DNA of 64,000 nucleotides from assembly GCF_025152405.1 (NCBI RefSeq), contig NZ_CP102292.1, forward strand, positions 744,001 to 808,000, given 5' to 3'. The stretch comes from [Ruminococcus] lactaris ATCC 29176 (GTDB taxonomy: Bacteria; Bacillota; Clostridia; Lachnospirales; Lachnospiraceae). The position numbers and the translations under genes were made by a program. Shown here in pieces: positions 30,601 through 38,056 of the stretch. The notes below the pieces were generated by a model. It did not search any database. It was not told the origin of the DNA and saw only the letters and a program-made list of their open reading frames with translations. How positions within the stretch are numbered: position 1 is the first letter of the stretch; the number at the start of each line of letters is the position of its first letter.

Positions 30601-30936
30601 TCTGAGGCAGCGGCTCTGACAGTGAAGACTCTTGCAGAGGACAAGAACAATTCTGGAAATAAAGATGACAATCAGAAACCTGATTCAGGTAATAAGAATG
30701 ATGGTCAGAAGCCTTCCGGAGATCAGAATCAGAACAGTTCTGCAGATAAGAAACCAGCAGGAGTTCCGCAGGTAACGGTAGTGAAGACCGGAGACAGCGG
30801 AGCACCGATCGGAATCTTTGTAGTTCTTGCAATCGTGGCAGCAGGAGCAGTGGTTGTTGTAGTCCTTCGGATGAAAGCAGACCAGAAGAAAAATGCAAAG
30901 AAAAAGCATAGAAACCGCCCGGATGGGACAAGATAA
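24649..30936 (+). CDS. Cell-surface endo-alpha-N-acetylgalactosaminidase (GH101)
   Basis: A 2095-residue enzyme that releases the core-1 disaccharide Gal-beta-1,3-GalNAc from Ser/Thr of mucins. A signal peptide (1-34) precedes two homologous lectin-like domains (~38-205, ~235-405; compare DDSNWAYIGYD with DDNNWLYVGYD). A carboxypeptidase-regulatory-type domain (~433-510) follows, then the GH101 core (~520-1260), with likely nucleophile D972 in IYLDVWYQ and acid/base E998 in FSTEFGYEGE. A calcium-loop-like DANGDGDIDWND lies at the start of the barrel region. C-terminal parts are galactose-binding-type modules, a Big_2 domain (~1620-1680), a discoidin domain (~1665-1810), another Big_2 (~1815-1905), one FN3 (~1915-2005), a polar linker, KTGD, a TM helix and a basic tail. 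It probably works with the neighbouring GH2 enzyme. Domain edges are by eye. Confidence 0.95.
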   Translation: MKKLSRKLAAGFLALAMVLTTALPYLPSIDVFAASKTMAHIVSGAENGNGHFGSATPEAFALSPDATFTNEDFSSTLKLGSAQSDTRARVVLKYKDDSNWAYIGYDGAGSATDWIYEYNNNGTSSYGSVAGLPAINQNDMFTVSVSYTDSAVNVTVRNTTAGTSGTASVTNASFVALKDVAGKVGFGGATNSSYTDLYFSDVAVGDTTYSDYSGWTVYNDKKGSWDPAAVTDDGTQETARGRKWITVQGGSSNGNGHNYGNASVVAPALLLDQTKTTPVGGTVSLKFRPVTSTNWGIFYTYKDDNNWLYVGYDPTSKWYFQYKVNGTESYPKLSGLPDPVLNETMDISITVSRENLTVIVDGKKVTQSVQALTPISDSINGEGHPGVKTNGATKVEFSDFKIGTTDCMDDTWGWAATRSGQVTETYTTAVAAVSGKVTAEDGTALKGATVKLGSNTAKTDDAGNYSFDAIETGTYNLAASRTGYQAHTEEVTVSENAAQNVFNVTLSPKAELDLSQYAKISSDYMDVYVGKEFPVVARYATKKVDGTPFFRGQEEEINSVSINKTAITPTNVSAEGDDSSRTYTMDLVSPSTNIDLTMKVKISVDDNDLTWEVTSIKKKDGCTDIATIEIPQLNLLSTDMSEENAAFDGVSPSTTTTQSGDSHITWDNGFNPSTTGNYMYGFLSNGSLSGGVWSNSEIEDDKRITMNSGADSMSLTSSVWYYERGDKNGQAASYSYPTSDLPCAKVCIAGDANGDGDIDWNDGALAFRDIMNIAQGADDIKDLVNYRIVMNFAGMATNPYLETADNIKKVYLATDGLPQAVMLKGYGNEGHDSANSEYADVSEREGGITDFQNLIKIAHQYNTEVGIHINAQEAYPEAKSFNETMLTSPITNGWGWLDQSFTINKLWDLGSQARYKRLVQLYDRINGTSFYSGNWDKGEYVKDSQGTLNASMSEIAADAAKRTDNMDFIYLDVWYQNAWETRQIAKEINSLGWRFSTEFGYEGEYDSTWSHWATDAAYGGAGLKGWNSEIIRFLRNDQRDTQILNYPRYGGTADNPLLGGYRLYGFEGWGGDQDYNSYITETFTENLPTRFLQHYYVTDWEDYGEDEACPTGNTEKQITLKNDTGDTVVVTRNTEQRSDSYIERTITLNGKEVLNDVKYLLPWTDENGDQKLYHWNLDGGTSTWELPDGWTNLANVVMYELSDQGRINEKTVAVSNGTVTLDAKAATAYVLVKGESSKTLKVDYGEDNYVVDPGFNGYSGTDSALDAADWSGDIDNAAVTVEKYANTGDQRLAMNSPEKDVTVSTKITGLTAGKAYVAELYVDNESDAKATLSVNTGSKEVSNYTMRSFSRNTVASDEKHGTNMQRILVSFTAEGTIADLKLSRAAGEGSTYWDDIRIVQKTLDNYAEDGSFHQDFESVVEGMYPFVHGFTQTGDQVTHLAQLNAPYTQAGWNNRVISDVIDGEWSLKQHAAVTGLVYYTIPQNFRFEAGKVYHVEFDYLAGNAAYQMIVGDGNSYSAPTSYLAAATGDEAQHVSMQVIGSGTGQTWIGLYENGSLAGTGSMGQTDFVLDNLTITEDATAVTATVEKTELYKGETAQILGQNLDQITFTSSDDSVMTVDTENHKINAVGAGSATLTGTLADGSTLTFDITVKDTVVNDIPRTETPDITSSANTEESTGEPTGSGVASAATDGDSSTYWHSNWSTTGFNVSESNPAILTVDLGKSMDIGGFKFQQRPSTNNGIVYQYSYRILDENDQVIESGDHITVPNNLRAGAAWVSTQFDTTAKNARKIQILVEEGQGGFAAISEVVPFTVQKVADAVTLDAENVTLKVGETVTLTPSATPEGAMLKGLVWSSSDEEIATVDENGVVTALKEGTATIKVSNVAGLEATCKVTVKGKAEQPDVDKEAPTAPGKLSKAEVTKDSIQIRWKKSKDNVGVEGYEIFLNGVSIKKVSADTTSVMISNLLAGTEYQITVKAYDAAGNYSEAAALTVKTLAEDKNNSGNKDDNQKPDSGNKNDGQKPSGDQNQNSSADKKPAGVPQVTVVKTGDSGAPIGIFVVLAIVAAGAVVVVVLRMKADQKKNAKKKHRNRPDGTR

Positions 30937-31001
30937 GTAACCGGTCAGAGTACCAGTGAAAAGTATAAGATCAACCGATAAAATTTACATAAAGTAAATG
31001 G

Positions 31002-31030
31002 TTGTAAAATCCGGGTAAATAGCGTATAAT
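31002..31030 (+). promoter_or_regulatory. Promoter of the probable 6S RNA
   Basis: TTGTAA (31002-31007) and perfect TATAAT (31025-31030) are separated by 17 bp. Start of transcription would be near 31037. Confidence 0.65.
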
Positions 31031-31036
31031 AGCTTT

Positions 31037-31240
31037 AGGTAAAAAAGAGAACCAACCTGGGGTGTACGACAACCCTGTTATTTTGAACCTACATTGATTA
31101 AAAAGGGATTCCAATATTTCTGTATAATATGTCAGGCCTCCGATGTATGCAGTGGACGACAGAAAGGCAGGATGAGGTTGCCCACCTAGCTGTGGCTAGG
31201 ACTCAAAATACAGGGACCGGCATTTTGGGGGTTCACGAAA
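31037..31240 (+). ncRNA. ssrS: Probable 6S RNA
   Basis: A stretch of about 200 nt with its own promoter and terminator and no reading frame. A long closing stem forms between CCCTGTTATTTTGA (near 31073) and the 3' CTCAAAATACAGGG (31202-31215). A compact perfect hairpin, CCTAGC-TGTG-GCTAGG, lies just inside the 3' strand. A long helix around a central bubble, with a small 3' hairpin and a length near 200 nt, fits Firmicute 6S RNAs, which sequester sigma-A RNA polymerase. It was identified by architecture and remembered consensus strings, not by a covariance-model search. Confidence 0.62.
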
Positions 31241-31246
31241 GATAAA

Positions 31247-31274
31247 AGGCGGTCGTCTTGTACGGCCGCTTTTT
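31247..31274 (+). terminator. Terminator after the 6S RNA
   Basis: AGGCGGTCGT pairs with ACGGCCGCTT (two G-U pairs) around a 5-nt loop and runs into TTTTT. Confidence 0.8.
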
Positions 31275-31306
31275 GTACGGAAAAAGTGAAAAGGATTTTC
31301 AGCTAT

Positions 31307-32188
31307 ATGAGTAAAAAAGAAAAAATGAAAAACTGGGTGCTGAATATGATACGGACAGTGAATACGCACCACACCGGTGCCTATGCAGCCCAGGCAGCCT
31401 ATTTTTTTGTATTGTCTCTGATACCGATTTTTCTTCTGCTTATTACGATGGTACAATACACACCGGTTACGATGAATGATGTGATGGAACTGGTTCTTCC
31501 GGTTTTCCCTGATACGGTCGCACCGCTGATCCGCAGCGTGATCGTGCAGGTTTATACAAAATCGAATGGATTCATCCCGTTTACTTTACTGGTTGCCCTG
31601 TGGTCGGCCGGAAAAGGCGTTCTGTCTGTGACCTATGGATTGAACTGCATTTATGATAATATTGAGACGCGAAATTATTTTTATCTGCGTTTCAGGGCAT
31701 GCTTTTATACGGTATTGTTCCTGATTGCGATCATGCTCTCACTGGTATTGTCCGTATTTGGAAACAGTCTGAGCGCGGTTGTTTATGAGCATATCCCTTT
31801 TATGAGTAAGGTGATGAATTTTATCATCAGGATCAGGACATGCCTTACACTGGTTGTGCTGACGTTTTTCTGGGATCTGGTATATAAGTTTCTGCCAAAC
31901 CGGTCCAACCGTGGAAAGACAACATTGCGGAAGCAGCTTCCGGGAGCATTTTTTACAGCATCGGGATGGCTTTTGCTTTCATTCTTCTTTTCAGTCTACC
32001 TGGATATTTTTACAGGTTTTACAAGTATGTATGGCAGTTTTACGACGATCATACTGATTATGCTGTGGCTCTATGGATGTATGTATATCATTCTTCTCGG
32101 AGGTGAGATCAATGCGATCCTTGAGGGACTTGGGATTACGAAACGCCTGACAAAAGGGTTGACAAAAGAGAAACGTATGTTAAAATAG
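31307..32188 (+). CDS. YihY/BrkB-family membrane protein
   Basis: About 293 residues and six TM helices. The core motifs are AYAAQAAYFFVLSLIPIFLLL, a central LWSAGKGVLSVTYGLN and a final GSFTTIILIMLWLYGCMYIILLGGEINA, as in the YihY/BrkB family (once called RNase BN; transport-like, function unproven). The start is uncertain: GTG at 31286 lies just past the terminator without a clear ribosome site, while ATG 31307 has AAAAGG at a long distance and was chosen. The last 30 bases contain a promoter for the downstream pheST leader. Confidence 0.87.
   Translation: MSKKEKMKNWVLNMIRTVNTHHTGAYAAQAAYFFVLSLIPIFLLLITMVQYTPVTMNDVMELVLPVFPDTVAPLIRSVIVQVYTKSNGFIPFTLLVALWSAGKGVLSVTYGLNCIYDNIETRNYFYLRFRACFYTVLFLIAIMLSLVLSVFGNSLSAVVYEHIPFMSKVMNFIIRIRTCLTLVVLTFFWDLVYKFLPNRSNRGKTTLRKQLPGAFFTASGWLLLSFFFSVYLDIFTGFTSMYGSFTTIILIMLWLYGCMYIILLGGEINAILEGLGITKRLTKGLTKEKRMLK
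32159..32186 (+). promoter_or_regulatory. pheST promoter inside the yihY-like gene
   Basis: Perfect TTGACA (32159-32164) and TAAAAT (32181-32186) are separated by 16 bp. The promoter lies in the last codons of the upstream gene and is correctly placed for the T-box transcript. Confidence 0.65.
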
Positions 32189-32192
32189 TTAA

Positions 32193-32467
32193 GGTAAGTT
32201 TTTACTAATTTATTGACAAGAGATAAAAGCTAAGACCGTGCAAAGTAGAGAACCGGTTTCTGTCAGAGAGGGAAGATCACCGGCTGCGAGTTTTCCCAAG
32301 TTCAATCGGCAATCGAATTTCCCACGTGAGCTGCATTTTTGAAAGACCAGTAGAAAATGCCGTATGTTGTACGTTACACAAGCACGAGTGCCTGTGACAG
32401 ATGTTGCAGGAAGCAGGGTGGTACCGCGAGTAATATACCTCGTCCCTTTGGGGGACGGGGTTTTTTT
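32193..32467 (+). promoter_or_regulatory. T-box leader of pheST (tRNA-Phe sensing)
   Basis: The hallmark antiterminator sequence AGGGTGGTACCGCG is at 32415-32428. It is followed by a terminator stem, CCTCGTCCC with GGGACGGGG, and seven T residues (32438-32467). Upstream, stem I shows AAAGTAGAGAACCGG, AGAGAG and GGCTGCGAG elements. TTC triplets on its 3' side (one next to the closing helix) could serve as the Phe specifier; which one cannot be fixed by eye. Uncharged tRNA-Phe should favour read-through into pheS. Confidence 0.93.
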
Positions 32468-32523
32468 GTAGAAAAAATCAATCGAAGAAAGATTCGTCCC
32501 TGTTGAGCAGAAAGGAGTAAATG

Positions 32524-33543
32524 ATGAAAGAAAAACTGGAACAGATCAAAGCGGAAGCAGTCGCAAAAATTCAGGAGGCTGACGTTCCGGAAAAGCTGAA
32601 TGATGTACGTGTTAAGTTCCTTGGAAAAAAAGGAGAACTGACAGCCGTATTGAAAGGAATGAAAGATGTTGCCCCGGAGGAACGTCCGAAGGTAGGACAG
32701 CTTGTAAATGATACAAGAGCAGCCATTGAAGAACTTTTAGAGGAATCAAAGGCAAAAATGGAAAAAGCGATCCGTGAAGAGAAGATGAAAGCAGAAGTGA
32801 TCGACGTTACTCTTCCGTCTAAGAAGAACAACGTAGGACACCGTCATCCGAATACGATCGCACTGGAAGAAGTAGAGCGGATCTTTGTCGGTATGGGATA
32901 TGAAGTAGTGGAAGGACCGGAAGTAGAGTATGACCTTTACAATTTTGAAAAACTGAATATTCCGGCAGATCATCCGGCAAAAGATGAGCAGGATACTTTC
33001 TATATCAATAAGGATATTGTACTGCGTACACAGACTTCTCCGGTACAGGCACGTGTCATGGAGCAGGGGAAACTTCCGATCCGTATGATCGCACCGGGAA
33101 GAGTGTTCCGTTCTGATGAAGTAGACGCAACACATTCACCGTCCTTCCATCAGATCGAGGGACTGGTCATTGACAAAGATATCTCCTTTGCAGATTTGAA
33201 AGGTACATTGGAAGTATTTGCAAAAGAGTTGTTTGGACCGGATACGAAGACGAAGTTCCGTCCGCATCATTTCCCGTTTACAGAGCCAAGTGCAGAGGTA
33301 GATGTAAGCTGCTTCAAATGCGGTGGTAAAGGATGCCGTTTCTGTAAGGGATCAGGCTGGATCGAGATTCTTGGATGCGGTATGGTTCATCCACATGTGC
33401 TGGAGATGTGCGGAATCGATCCGGAAGAATATAATGGATTTGCATTTGGTGTAGGTCTCGAACGTATTGCGCTTCTGAAATATGAGATTGATGATATGCG
33501 TTTATTATATGAAAATGATATCCGTTTCCTGAAGCAGTTTTAG
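32524..33543 (+). CDS. pheS: Phenylalanyl-tRNA synthetase alpha subunit
   Basis: A 339-residue catalytic subunit charging tRNA-Phe as an alpha2-beta2 enzyme. Two ATGs are adjacent, and the second (32524) has better spacing to AGGAG. The N-terminal ~85 residues form the tRNA-contacting coiled coil. The class II core shows motif 2 (RMIAPGRVFRSDEVDATHSP, with FHQIEG following) and motif 3 (FAFGVGLERIALLKY). A Cys pair cluster, CFKCGGKGCRFCKGSGW, lies between them as in many bacterial PheS. It is controlled by the T-box upstream. Confidence 0.97.
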   Translation: MKEKLEQIKAEAVAKIQEADVPEKLNDVRVKFLGKKGELTAVLKGMKDVAPEERPKVGQLVNDTRAAIEELLEESKAKMEKAIREEKMKAEVIDVTLPSKKNNVGHRHPNTIALEEVERIFVGMGYEVVEGPEVEYDLYNFEKLNIPADHPAKDEQDTFYINKDIVLRTQTSPVQARVMEQGKLPIRMIAPGRVFRSDEVDATHSPSFHQIEGLVIDKDISFADLKGTLEVFAKELFGPDTKTKFRPHHFPFTEPSAEVDVSCFKCGGKGCRFCKGSGWIEILGCGMVHPHVLEMCGIDPEEYNGFAFGVGLERIALLKYEIDDMRLLYENDIRFLKQF

Positions 33544-33637
33544 TGAACGAAAAAGAGAAATTACAGGGAAAGCGGGCAGGCTTCAGTCCTGAGGATACAG
33601 GAATAGAAGCAAAGGCAGATAGAAAAGGAGATAGAAC

Positions 33638-36058
33638 ATGAATACTTCATTATCATGGGTAAAAGCGTATGTGCCGGAGCTTGATGTGACAGCACAGGAA
33701 TATACAGATGCAATGACATTGACAGGAACAAAAGTAGAAGGTTTTGAAAAGCTGGATGCTGACCTTGACAAGATCGTGGTTGGTCAGATCGAGAAGATCG
33801 AGAAGCACCCGGATGCAGACAAGCTGGTGATTTGTCAGGTGAATGTGGGAACTGAGACAGTTCAGATCGTAACAGGAGCAACCAATGTATTTGAGGGAGC
33901 AAAAGTTCCGGTTGTACTGGATGGCGGACGCGTTGCAGGAGGTCATGAACCGGGACAGCGTGTTGCAGGTGGAATTAAGATTAAAAAGGGAAAACTCCGC
34001 GGAGTACCGAGTTATGGTATGATGTGTTCCATCGAAGAACTTGGCTCTACAAGAGATATGTACCCGGAAGCACCGGAGAATGGAATCTATATTTTCCACG
34101 ATGATGTCCAGGTAGGAGCAGATGCGGTAGAAGTACTGGGACTGCACGATGTAGTTTTTGAGTATGAGATCACTTCAAACCGTGTAGACTGCTACAGTGT
34201 TGTCGGAATTGCAAGAGAGGCAGCAGCTACATTTAATAAAGAATTTAAGCCACCGGTTGTAACAGAGACTGGAAATAATGAAGATGTCAATGATTATGTA
34301 AAAGTTTCTGTAGAAAATACAAACCTTTGTTCAAGATATTGTGCGAGAGTTGTAAAGAATATCAAGATCGGCCCTTCACCGGAATGGATGCAGCGGAGAC
34401 TGGCATCCGTTGGAATCCGTCCGATCAACAATCTCGTAGATATTACCAATTATGTAATGGAAGAGTATGGACAGCCGATGCATGCATATGATCTGGATAC
34501 ACTTGCAGGACATCAGATTGTAGTAAAGAATGCAGCAGAGGGTGAAAAGTTTACGACACTGGACGGACAGGAAAGAACGATGGATCAGGATGTCCTTATG
34601 ATCTGTGACGGAGAGAAAGCAGTTGGTATCGCCGGAATTATGGGCGGAGAAAATTCCATGATCACAGATGATGTAACAACAATGCTTTTTGAGGCAGCCT
34701 GCTTTGACGGTGTAAATATCCGTAAGTCAAGTAAAAGAGTGGGACTGCGTACAGACGCTTCAGGTAAATTTGAAAAAGGACTTGATCCGAACAATGCAAT
34801 GGATGCCCTGAACCGTGCGTGCCAACTGGTAGAAGAGATGGGAGCCGGAGAAGTTGTCGGTGGAGCTGTAGATGTATACAGCAAAAAGAAAGAACCCGTA
34901 CGTGTGCCATTTGATGCGGCAAAGATCAATCGTATGCTGGGGACAGGCATCTCGGAGGAAGAGATGATCGGTTATTTCAAAAAGATTGACCTGGGCTATG
35001 ATGCCGAGACAAAAGAAGTGATCGCACCGACATTCCGTCACGATCTGTTCAGAATCGCAGACCTGGCAGAGGAGGTTGCACGTTTCTATGGATACGATAA
35101 TATTCCGACAACACTTCCTGACGGAGAGGCAACGACAGGTAAGCTGACCTTTAAACTCAGGATTGAGCAGGTGGCAAGAGATATTGCAGAGTTCTGTGGT
35201 TTCAGTCAGGGAATGTCCTACTCATTTGAAAGCCCGAAAGTATTCGATAAACTGCGTCTGCCGGAGGATTCACAGCTTCGTAAGACAGTAGATATCATGA
35301 ACCCGCTTGGAGAAGACTACAGTGTAATGCGTACGACTTCCCTGAACGGAATGCTGACTTCTCTTGCAACGAACTACAACAGAAGAAATAAAAATGTACG
35401 ACTGTATGAACTTGGAAATGTATATCTTCCGAAATCCCTTCCTCTGACTGAACTGCCGGAAGAGAGAATGCAGTTTACACTTGGAATGTACGGAGATGGA
35501 GATTTCTTTACAATGAAAGGTGTTGTAGAAGAATTTTTCGAAAAGATCGGTATGCATGAGAAAGAGAAATACGATCCGGATGCCGGAAAGACTTATCTTC
35601 ATCCGGGACGTCAGGCCAATATCATTTATGATGGAAAAGTGGTAGGATATCTTGGTGAGATCCATCCGGAGGTAGCAGATGCTTATGGTATCGGAGAGCG
35701 TGCTTACGTGGCAGTCATCGATATGCCGGAGATTTTACCGTATGCTACATTTGACAGAAAATATACAGGAATTGCCAAATATCCTGCAGTGACAAGAGAT
35801 ATCAGTATGGTAGTGCCTAAGAAGATCCTGGTAGGTCAGATTGAAGAAGTGATCGAAAAGAATGGCGGGGCACACCTGGAAAGCTACAAATTATTTGACC
35901 TTTACGAAGGTGCACAGATCAAAGCAGGATTTAAGTCTGTTGCTTACTCTATCGTATTCCGTGCGAAAGATAAGACACTGGAAGAGGCAGAGATCACGGC
36001 AGCCATGAATAAGATCCTGAAGGGTCTTGAAGATCTTGGAATTGAGCTTAGAAAATAG
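33638..36058 (+). CDS. pheT: Phenylalanyl-tRNA synthetase beta subunit
   Basis: An 806-residue subunit with the complete bacterial domain set. The N-terminal OB-fold tRNA-binding domain (residues ~40-155, IEKHPDADKLVICQVNVG) is followed by the B3/B4 editing domain (~210-390), B5 (~405-475), the class II-like core (~480-690) and the C-terminal ferredoxin-fold anticodon-binding domain (~710-806, KYPAVTRDISMVV). The start follows AAAAGGAG. It is co-transcribed with pheS, 94 bp apart. Confidence 0.97.
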   Translation: MNTSLSWVKAYVPELDVTAQEYTDAMTLTGTKVEGFEKLDADLDKIVVGQIEKIEKHPDADKLVICQVNVGTETVQIVTGATNVFEGAKVPVVLDGGRVAGGHEPGQRVAGGIKIKKGKLRGVPSYGMMCSIEELGSTRDMYPEAPENGIYIFHDDVQVGADAVEVLGLHDVVFEYEITSNRVDCYSVVGIAREAAATFNKEFKPPVVTETGNNEDVNDYVKVSVENTNLCSRYCARVVKNIKIGPSPEWMQRRLASVGIRPINNLVDITNYVMEEYGQPMHAYDLDTLAGHQIVVKNAAEGEKFTTLDGQERTMDQDVLMICDGEKAVGIAGIMGGENSMITDDVTTMLFEAACFDGVNIRKSSKRVGLRTDASGKFEKGLDPNNAMDALNRACQLVEEMGAGEVVGGAVDVYSKKKEPVRVPFDAAKINRMLGTGISEEEMIGYFKKIDLGYDAETKEVIAPTFRHDLFRIADLAEEVARFYGYDNIPTTLPDGEATTGKLTFKLRIEQVARDIAEFCGFSQGMSYSFESPKVFDKLRLPEDSQLRKTVDIMNPLGEDYSVMRTTSLNGMLTSLATNYNRRNKNVRLYELGNVYLPKSLPLTELPEERMQFTLGMYGDGDFFTMKGVVEEFFEKIGMHEKEKYDPDAGKTYLHPGRQANIIYDGKVVGYLGEIHPEVADAYGIGERAYVAVIDMPEILPYATFDRKYTGIAKYPAVTRDISMVVPKKILVGQIEEVIEKNGGAHLESYKLFDLYEGAQIKAGFKSVAYSIVFRAKDKTLEEAEITAAMNKILKGLEDLGIELRK

Positions 36059-36095
36059 TTCAGATTGTTCGCGAAAATAAAAAGAAAATGCATCG

Positions 36096-36161
36096 TCTGC
36101 AACCGGCAGGCAGTGCATTCTTGAAGTGTAAAAATATAGAAGAGAAGCTGCCGGTAGCAGA
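36096..36161 (+). promoter_or_regulatory. Long-range inverted repeat in the queA leader
   Basis: TCTGCAACCGGCAG (36096-36109) and CTGCCGGTAGCAGA (36148-36161) pair over 14 bp with one mismatch. The loop is about 38 nt and contains a possible ATGCA/TGCAT alternative pairing. It lies between pheT and queA and lacks a U-run. It could be a processing or attenuation structure. It does not show preQ1 riboswitch motifs. Confidence 0.4.
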
Positions 36162-36188
36162 TTCTCTGCGAAAGAAAGGAATAATACA

Positions 36189-37217
36189 GTGAAGACAAGT
36201 GATTTTTATTATGATCTGCCTGAGGAACTGATTGCCCAGGATCCGTTGGAAGACCGTTCTTCTTCCAGATTGCTTGTGCTGGATAAAAAGACCGGAAAGA
36301 CAGAACATCACGTATTTCGGGAGATCACAGACTATCTGAATCCGGGAGACTGCCTGGTGCTGAATGATACAAAAGTAATCCCGGCACGACTGATCGGTGT
36401 AAAAGAGGAGACCGGAGCTAAGATAGAAGTGCTTCTGCTTAAAAGGGGTGCGGATGATGTATGGGAAACGCTTGTAAAACCGGGAAAGAAAGCAAGACCG
36501 GGAGCAAGGATCAGTTTTGGAGACGGTCTTTTAGTCGGAGAAGTCATGGAAGTCGTAGAAGAAGGAAACCGTCTGATCCATTTTGAATATGATGGCATTT
36601 TTGAAGAAATTCTGGATCAGCTAGGACAGATGCCTCTGCCTCCGTACATTACCCATCAGCTTCAGGATAAAGACCGGTATAATACAGTTTATGCGGCTCA
36701 TTCCGGTTCTGCGGCGGCACCGACAGCGGGACTGCATTTTACACCGGAACTGTTAAAAGAAATCGAAGAAAAAGGTGTTGATATTGCCCGGGTGACGCTC
36801 CATGTAGGACTTGGAACGTTCCGTCCCGTGAAAGTAGATGATGTGGAAAATCATCATATGCATTCGGAATTCTATATGATTGATGAAGAGGCGGCGGACA
36901 AGATCAACAGAGCAAAAGAAAATGGACATAAAGTCATCTGTGTGGGAACAACGAGCTGTCGCACAATCGAATCAGCCGCAGATGAAAATGGAAAGCTGAA
37001 AGCATGCAGCGGATGGACAGAGATCTTTATCTATCCGGGATATCAGTTTAAAGTATTAGATGAGCTGATCACGAATTTCCATCTGCCGGAATCAACTCTG
37101 GTAATGCTGGTATCGGCACTGGCAGGAAGGGAGCATGTTCTTGCGGCATATGAAGAAGCTGTAAAAGAAAGATACAGATTCTTCAGTTTTGGTGATGCGA
37201 TGTTCATCAAAGATTAA
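36189..37217 (+). CDS. queA: tRNA preQ1(34) S-adenosylmethionine ribosyltransferase-isomerase
   Basis: A 342-residue enzyme that transfers and isomerises the ribosyl group of SAM onto preQ1 in tRNA, giving epoxyqueuosine. The start is GTG 36189, preceded by GAAAGGA. The typical sequence is [17 protein letters not shown], with the conserved [17 protein letters not shown] and [15 protein letters not shown] segments. The length is normal. queH, the following enzyme of the pathway, is at 10869. Just after the stop comes a 27-bp copy of the rpn gene's 3' end and then element copy 2. Confidence 0.96.
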   Translation: MKTSDFYYDLPEELIAQDPLEDRSSSRLLVLDKKTGKTEHHVFREITDYLNPGDCLVLNDTKVIPARLIGVKEETGAKIEVLLLKRGADDVWETLVKPGKKARPGARISFGDGLLVGEVMEVVEEGNRLIHFEYDGIFEEILDQLGQMPLPPYITHQLQDKDRYNTVYAAHSGSAAAPTAGLHFTPELLKEIEEKGVDIARVTLHVGLGTFRPVKVDDVENHHMHSEFYMIDEEAADKINRAKENGHKVICVGTTSCRTIESAADENGKLKACSGWTEIFIYPGYQFKVLDELITNFHLPESTLVMLVSALAGREHVLAAYEEAVKERYRFFSFGDAMFIKD

Positions 37218-37243
37218 AAATTCTTTCTGTGGTTGGGTGAATT
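37217..37243 (+). repeat. 27-bp copy of the rpn gene 3' end beside queA
   Basis: This stretch is identical to 39288-39314, which holds the last seven codons and stop of the Rpn-type gene and the first bases of element copy 3. Here it stands next to queA without the rest of that gene, immediately outside and overlapping the end of element copy 2. It reads as a relic of recombination or of a lost rpn-element unit. Confidence 0.7.
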
Positions 37244-37998
37244 AGTAGTTGTTGGGGAGACACGCTTGTAAAGAAAAAGACTTCTTTATGGCGAAGCGGA
37301 CGCAGAAAGCAGGATATTCCTTCGCAGTGCAGGCCCGCTTTACCTCAGCCCGTTGACCGTTTGTAACTCGAAAGTGGAAATCTTCGTGCAATGGCACTCG
37401 ATTTACTTTCTCTAACAAACGCTGCAAAGTGTCTTCGGAACGCTCCTTGCTAATGCACCTGCTCAGGAACACCCTGCTTTCCGCTGGTAGTCACAGTAAG
37501 AAGTTTTTCCAACTCCACAGCGTATTCACTCAACAATGCAAATTTCCAAAGGATAGAAAAAGCCGGATGGCTATTGACTAAGATATTCGATCGTAAATAT
37601 TAGACAGTAAATATTGTATTTACTATTTGACAAATCATTCATCTTAGACGATAACCTTCCGGCTTTCTACTTCTTATTGAAATTTCGTATTGTTGAGAGA
37701 AAATGTCCCGGTGCGAGAAAAGCATTCTGATTTGAAAATCCAATATCCGCCCTTGCTGTTGCGTGAGCAGTGCATTGACAGGGAGCGTTCCGAAGACACT
37801 TTGCCCAACTTGTTAAGGAACGTAAACAGGAGTGCCTCTGCACGAGTGTTTCCACGTTCCTTAACAAGTTGTCAACGGGCTGAGGTAAAGCGGGTCCTGC
37901 ACTGCGATGCAACAACAAGTGTGGATATGGACGCTCTTCTATTAAAAACTTTCCAACTGCCAAATCATTTTCATTCCAACAATTACAAATTTTATACT
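37237..37998. repeat. Palindromic repeat element, copy 2 (inverted to copies 1 and 3)
   Basis: A ~762-bp uninterrupted copy. The arm near queA (37237-37560) matches the right arm of copies 1 and 3 in reverse complement, and the far arm (37680-37998) matches their left arm. The central palindrome (AGCCGGATGGC ... CCTTCCGGCT, ~37561-37667) separates them. Outer inverted ends read GAATTAGTAGTTGTTGGGG, and TTGTAATTGTTGG from the other side. Open frames in the arms are shared only because the DNA is conserved. It probably also stops transcription from queA, though that is an inference from its hairpins. Confidence 0.88.
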
Positions 37999-38027
37999 TA
38001 TTTCATACAAACTTTAAACTCTTTTAA

Positions 38028-38056
38028 TTGATTTTTCCCTTACACTATCTTATACT
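38028..38056 (+). promoter_or_regulatory. Promoter of the rpn-type gene
   Basis: TTGATT (38028-38033) and TATACT (38051-38056) are separated by 17 bp, just outside element copy 2. The leader to the ATG at 38283 would be about 220 nt and contains no other gene that I can support. Confidence 0.55.

Noticed and set aside
33653-34147. Long Cys-rich antisense frames opposite pheT, the GH genes and others
   Set aside because: They mirror the codon bias of the true genes on the other strand, and lack ribosome sites and domain signals.
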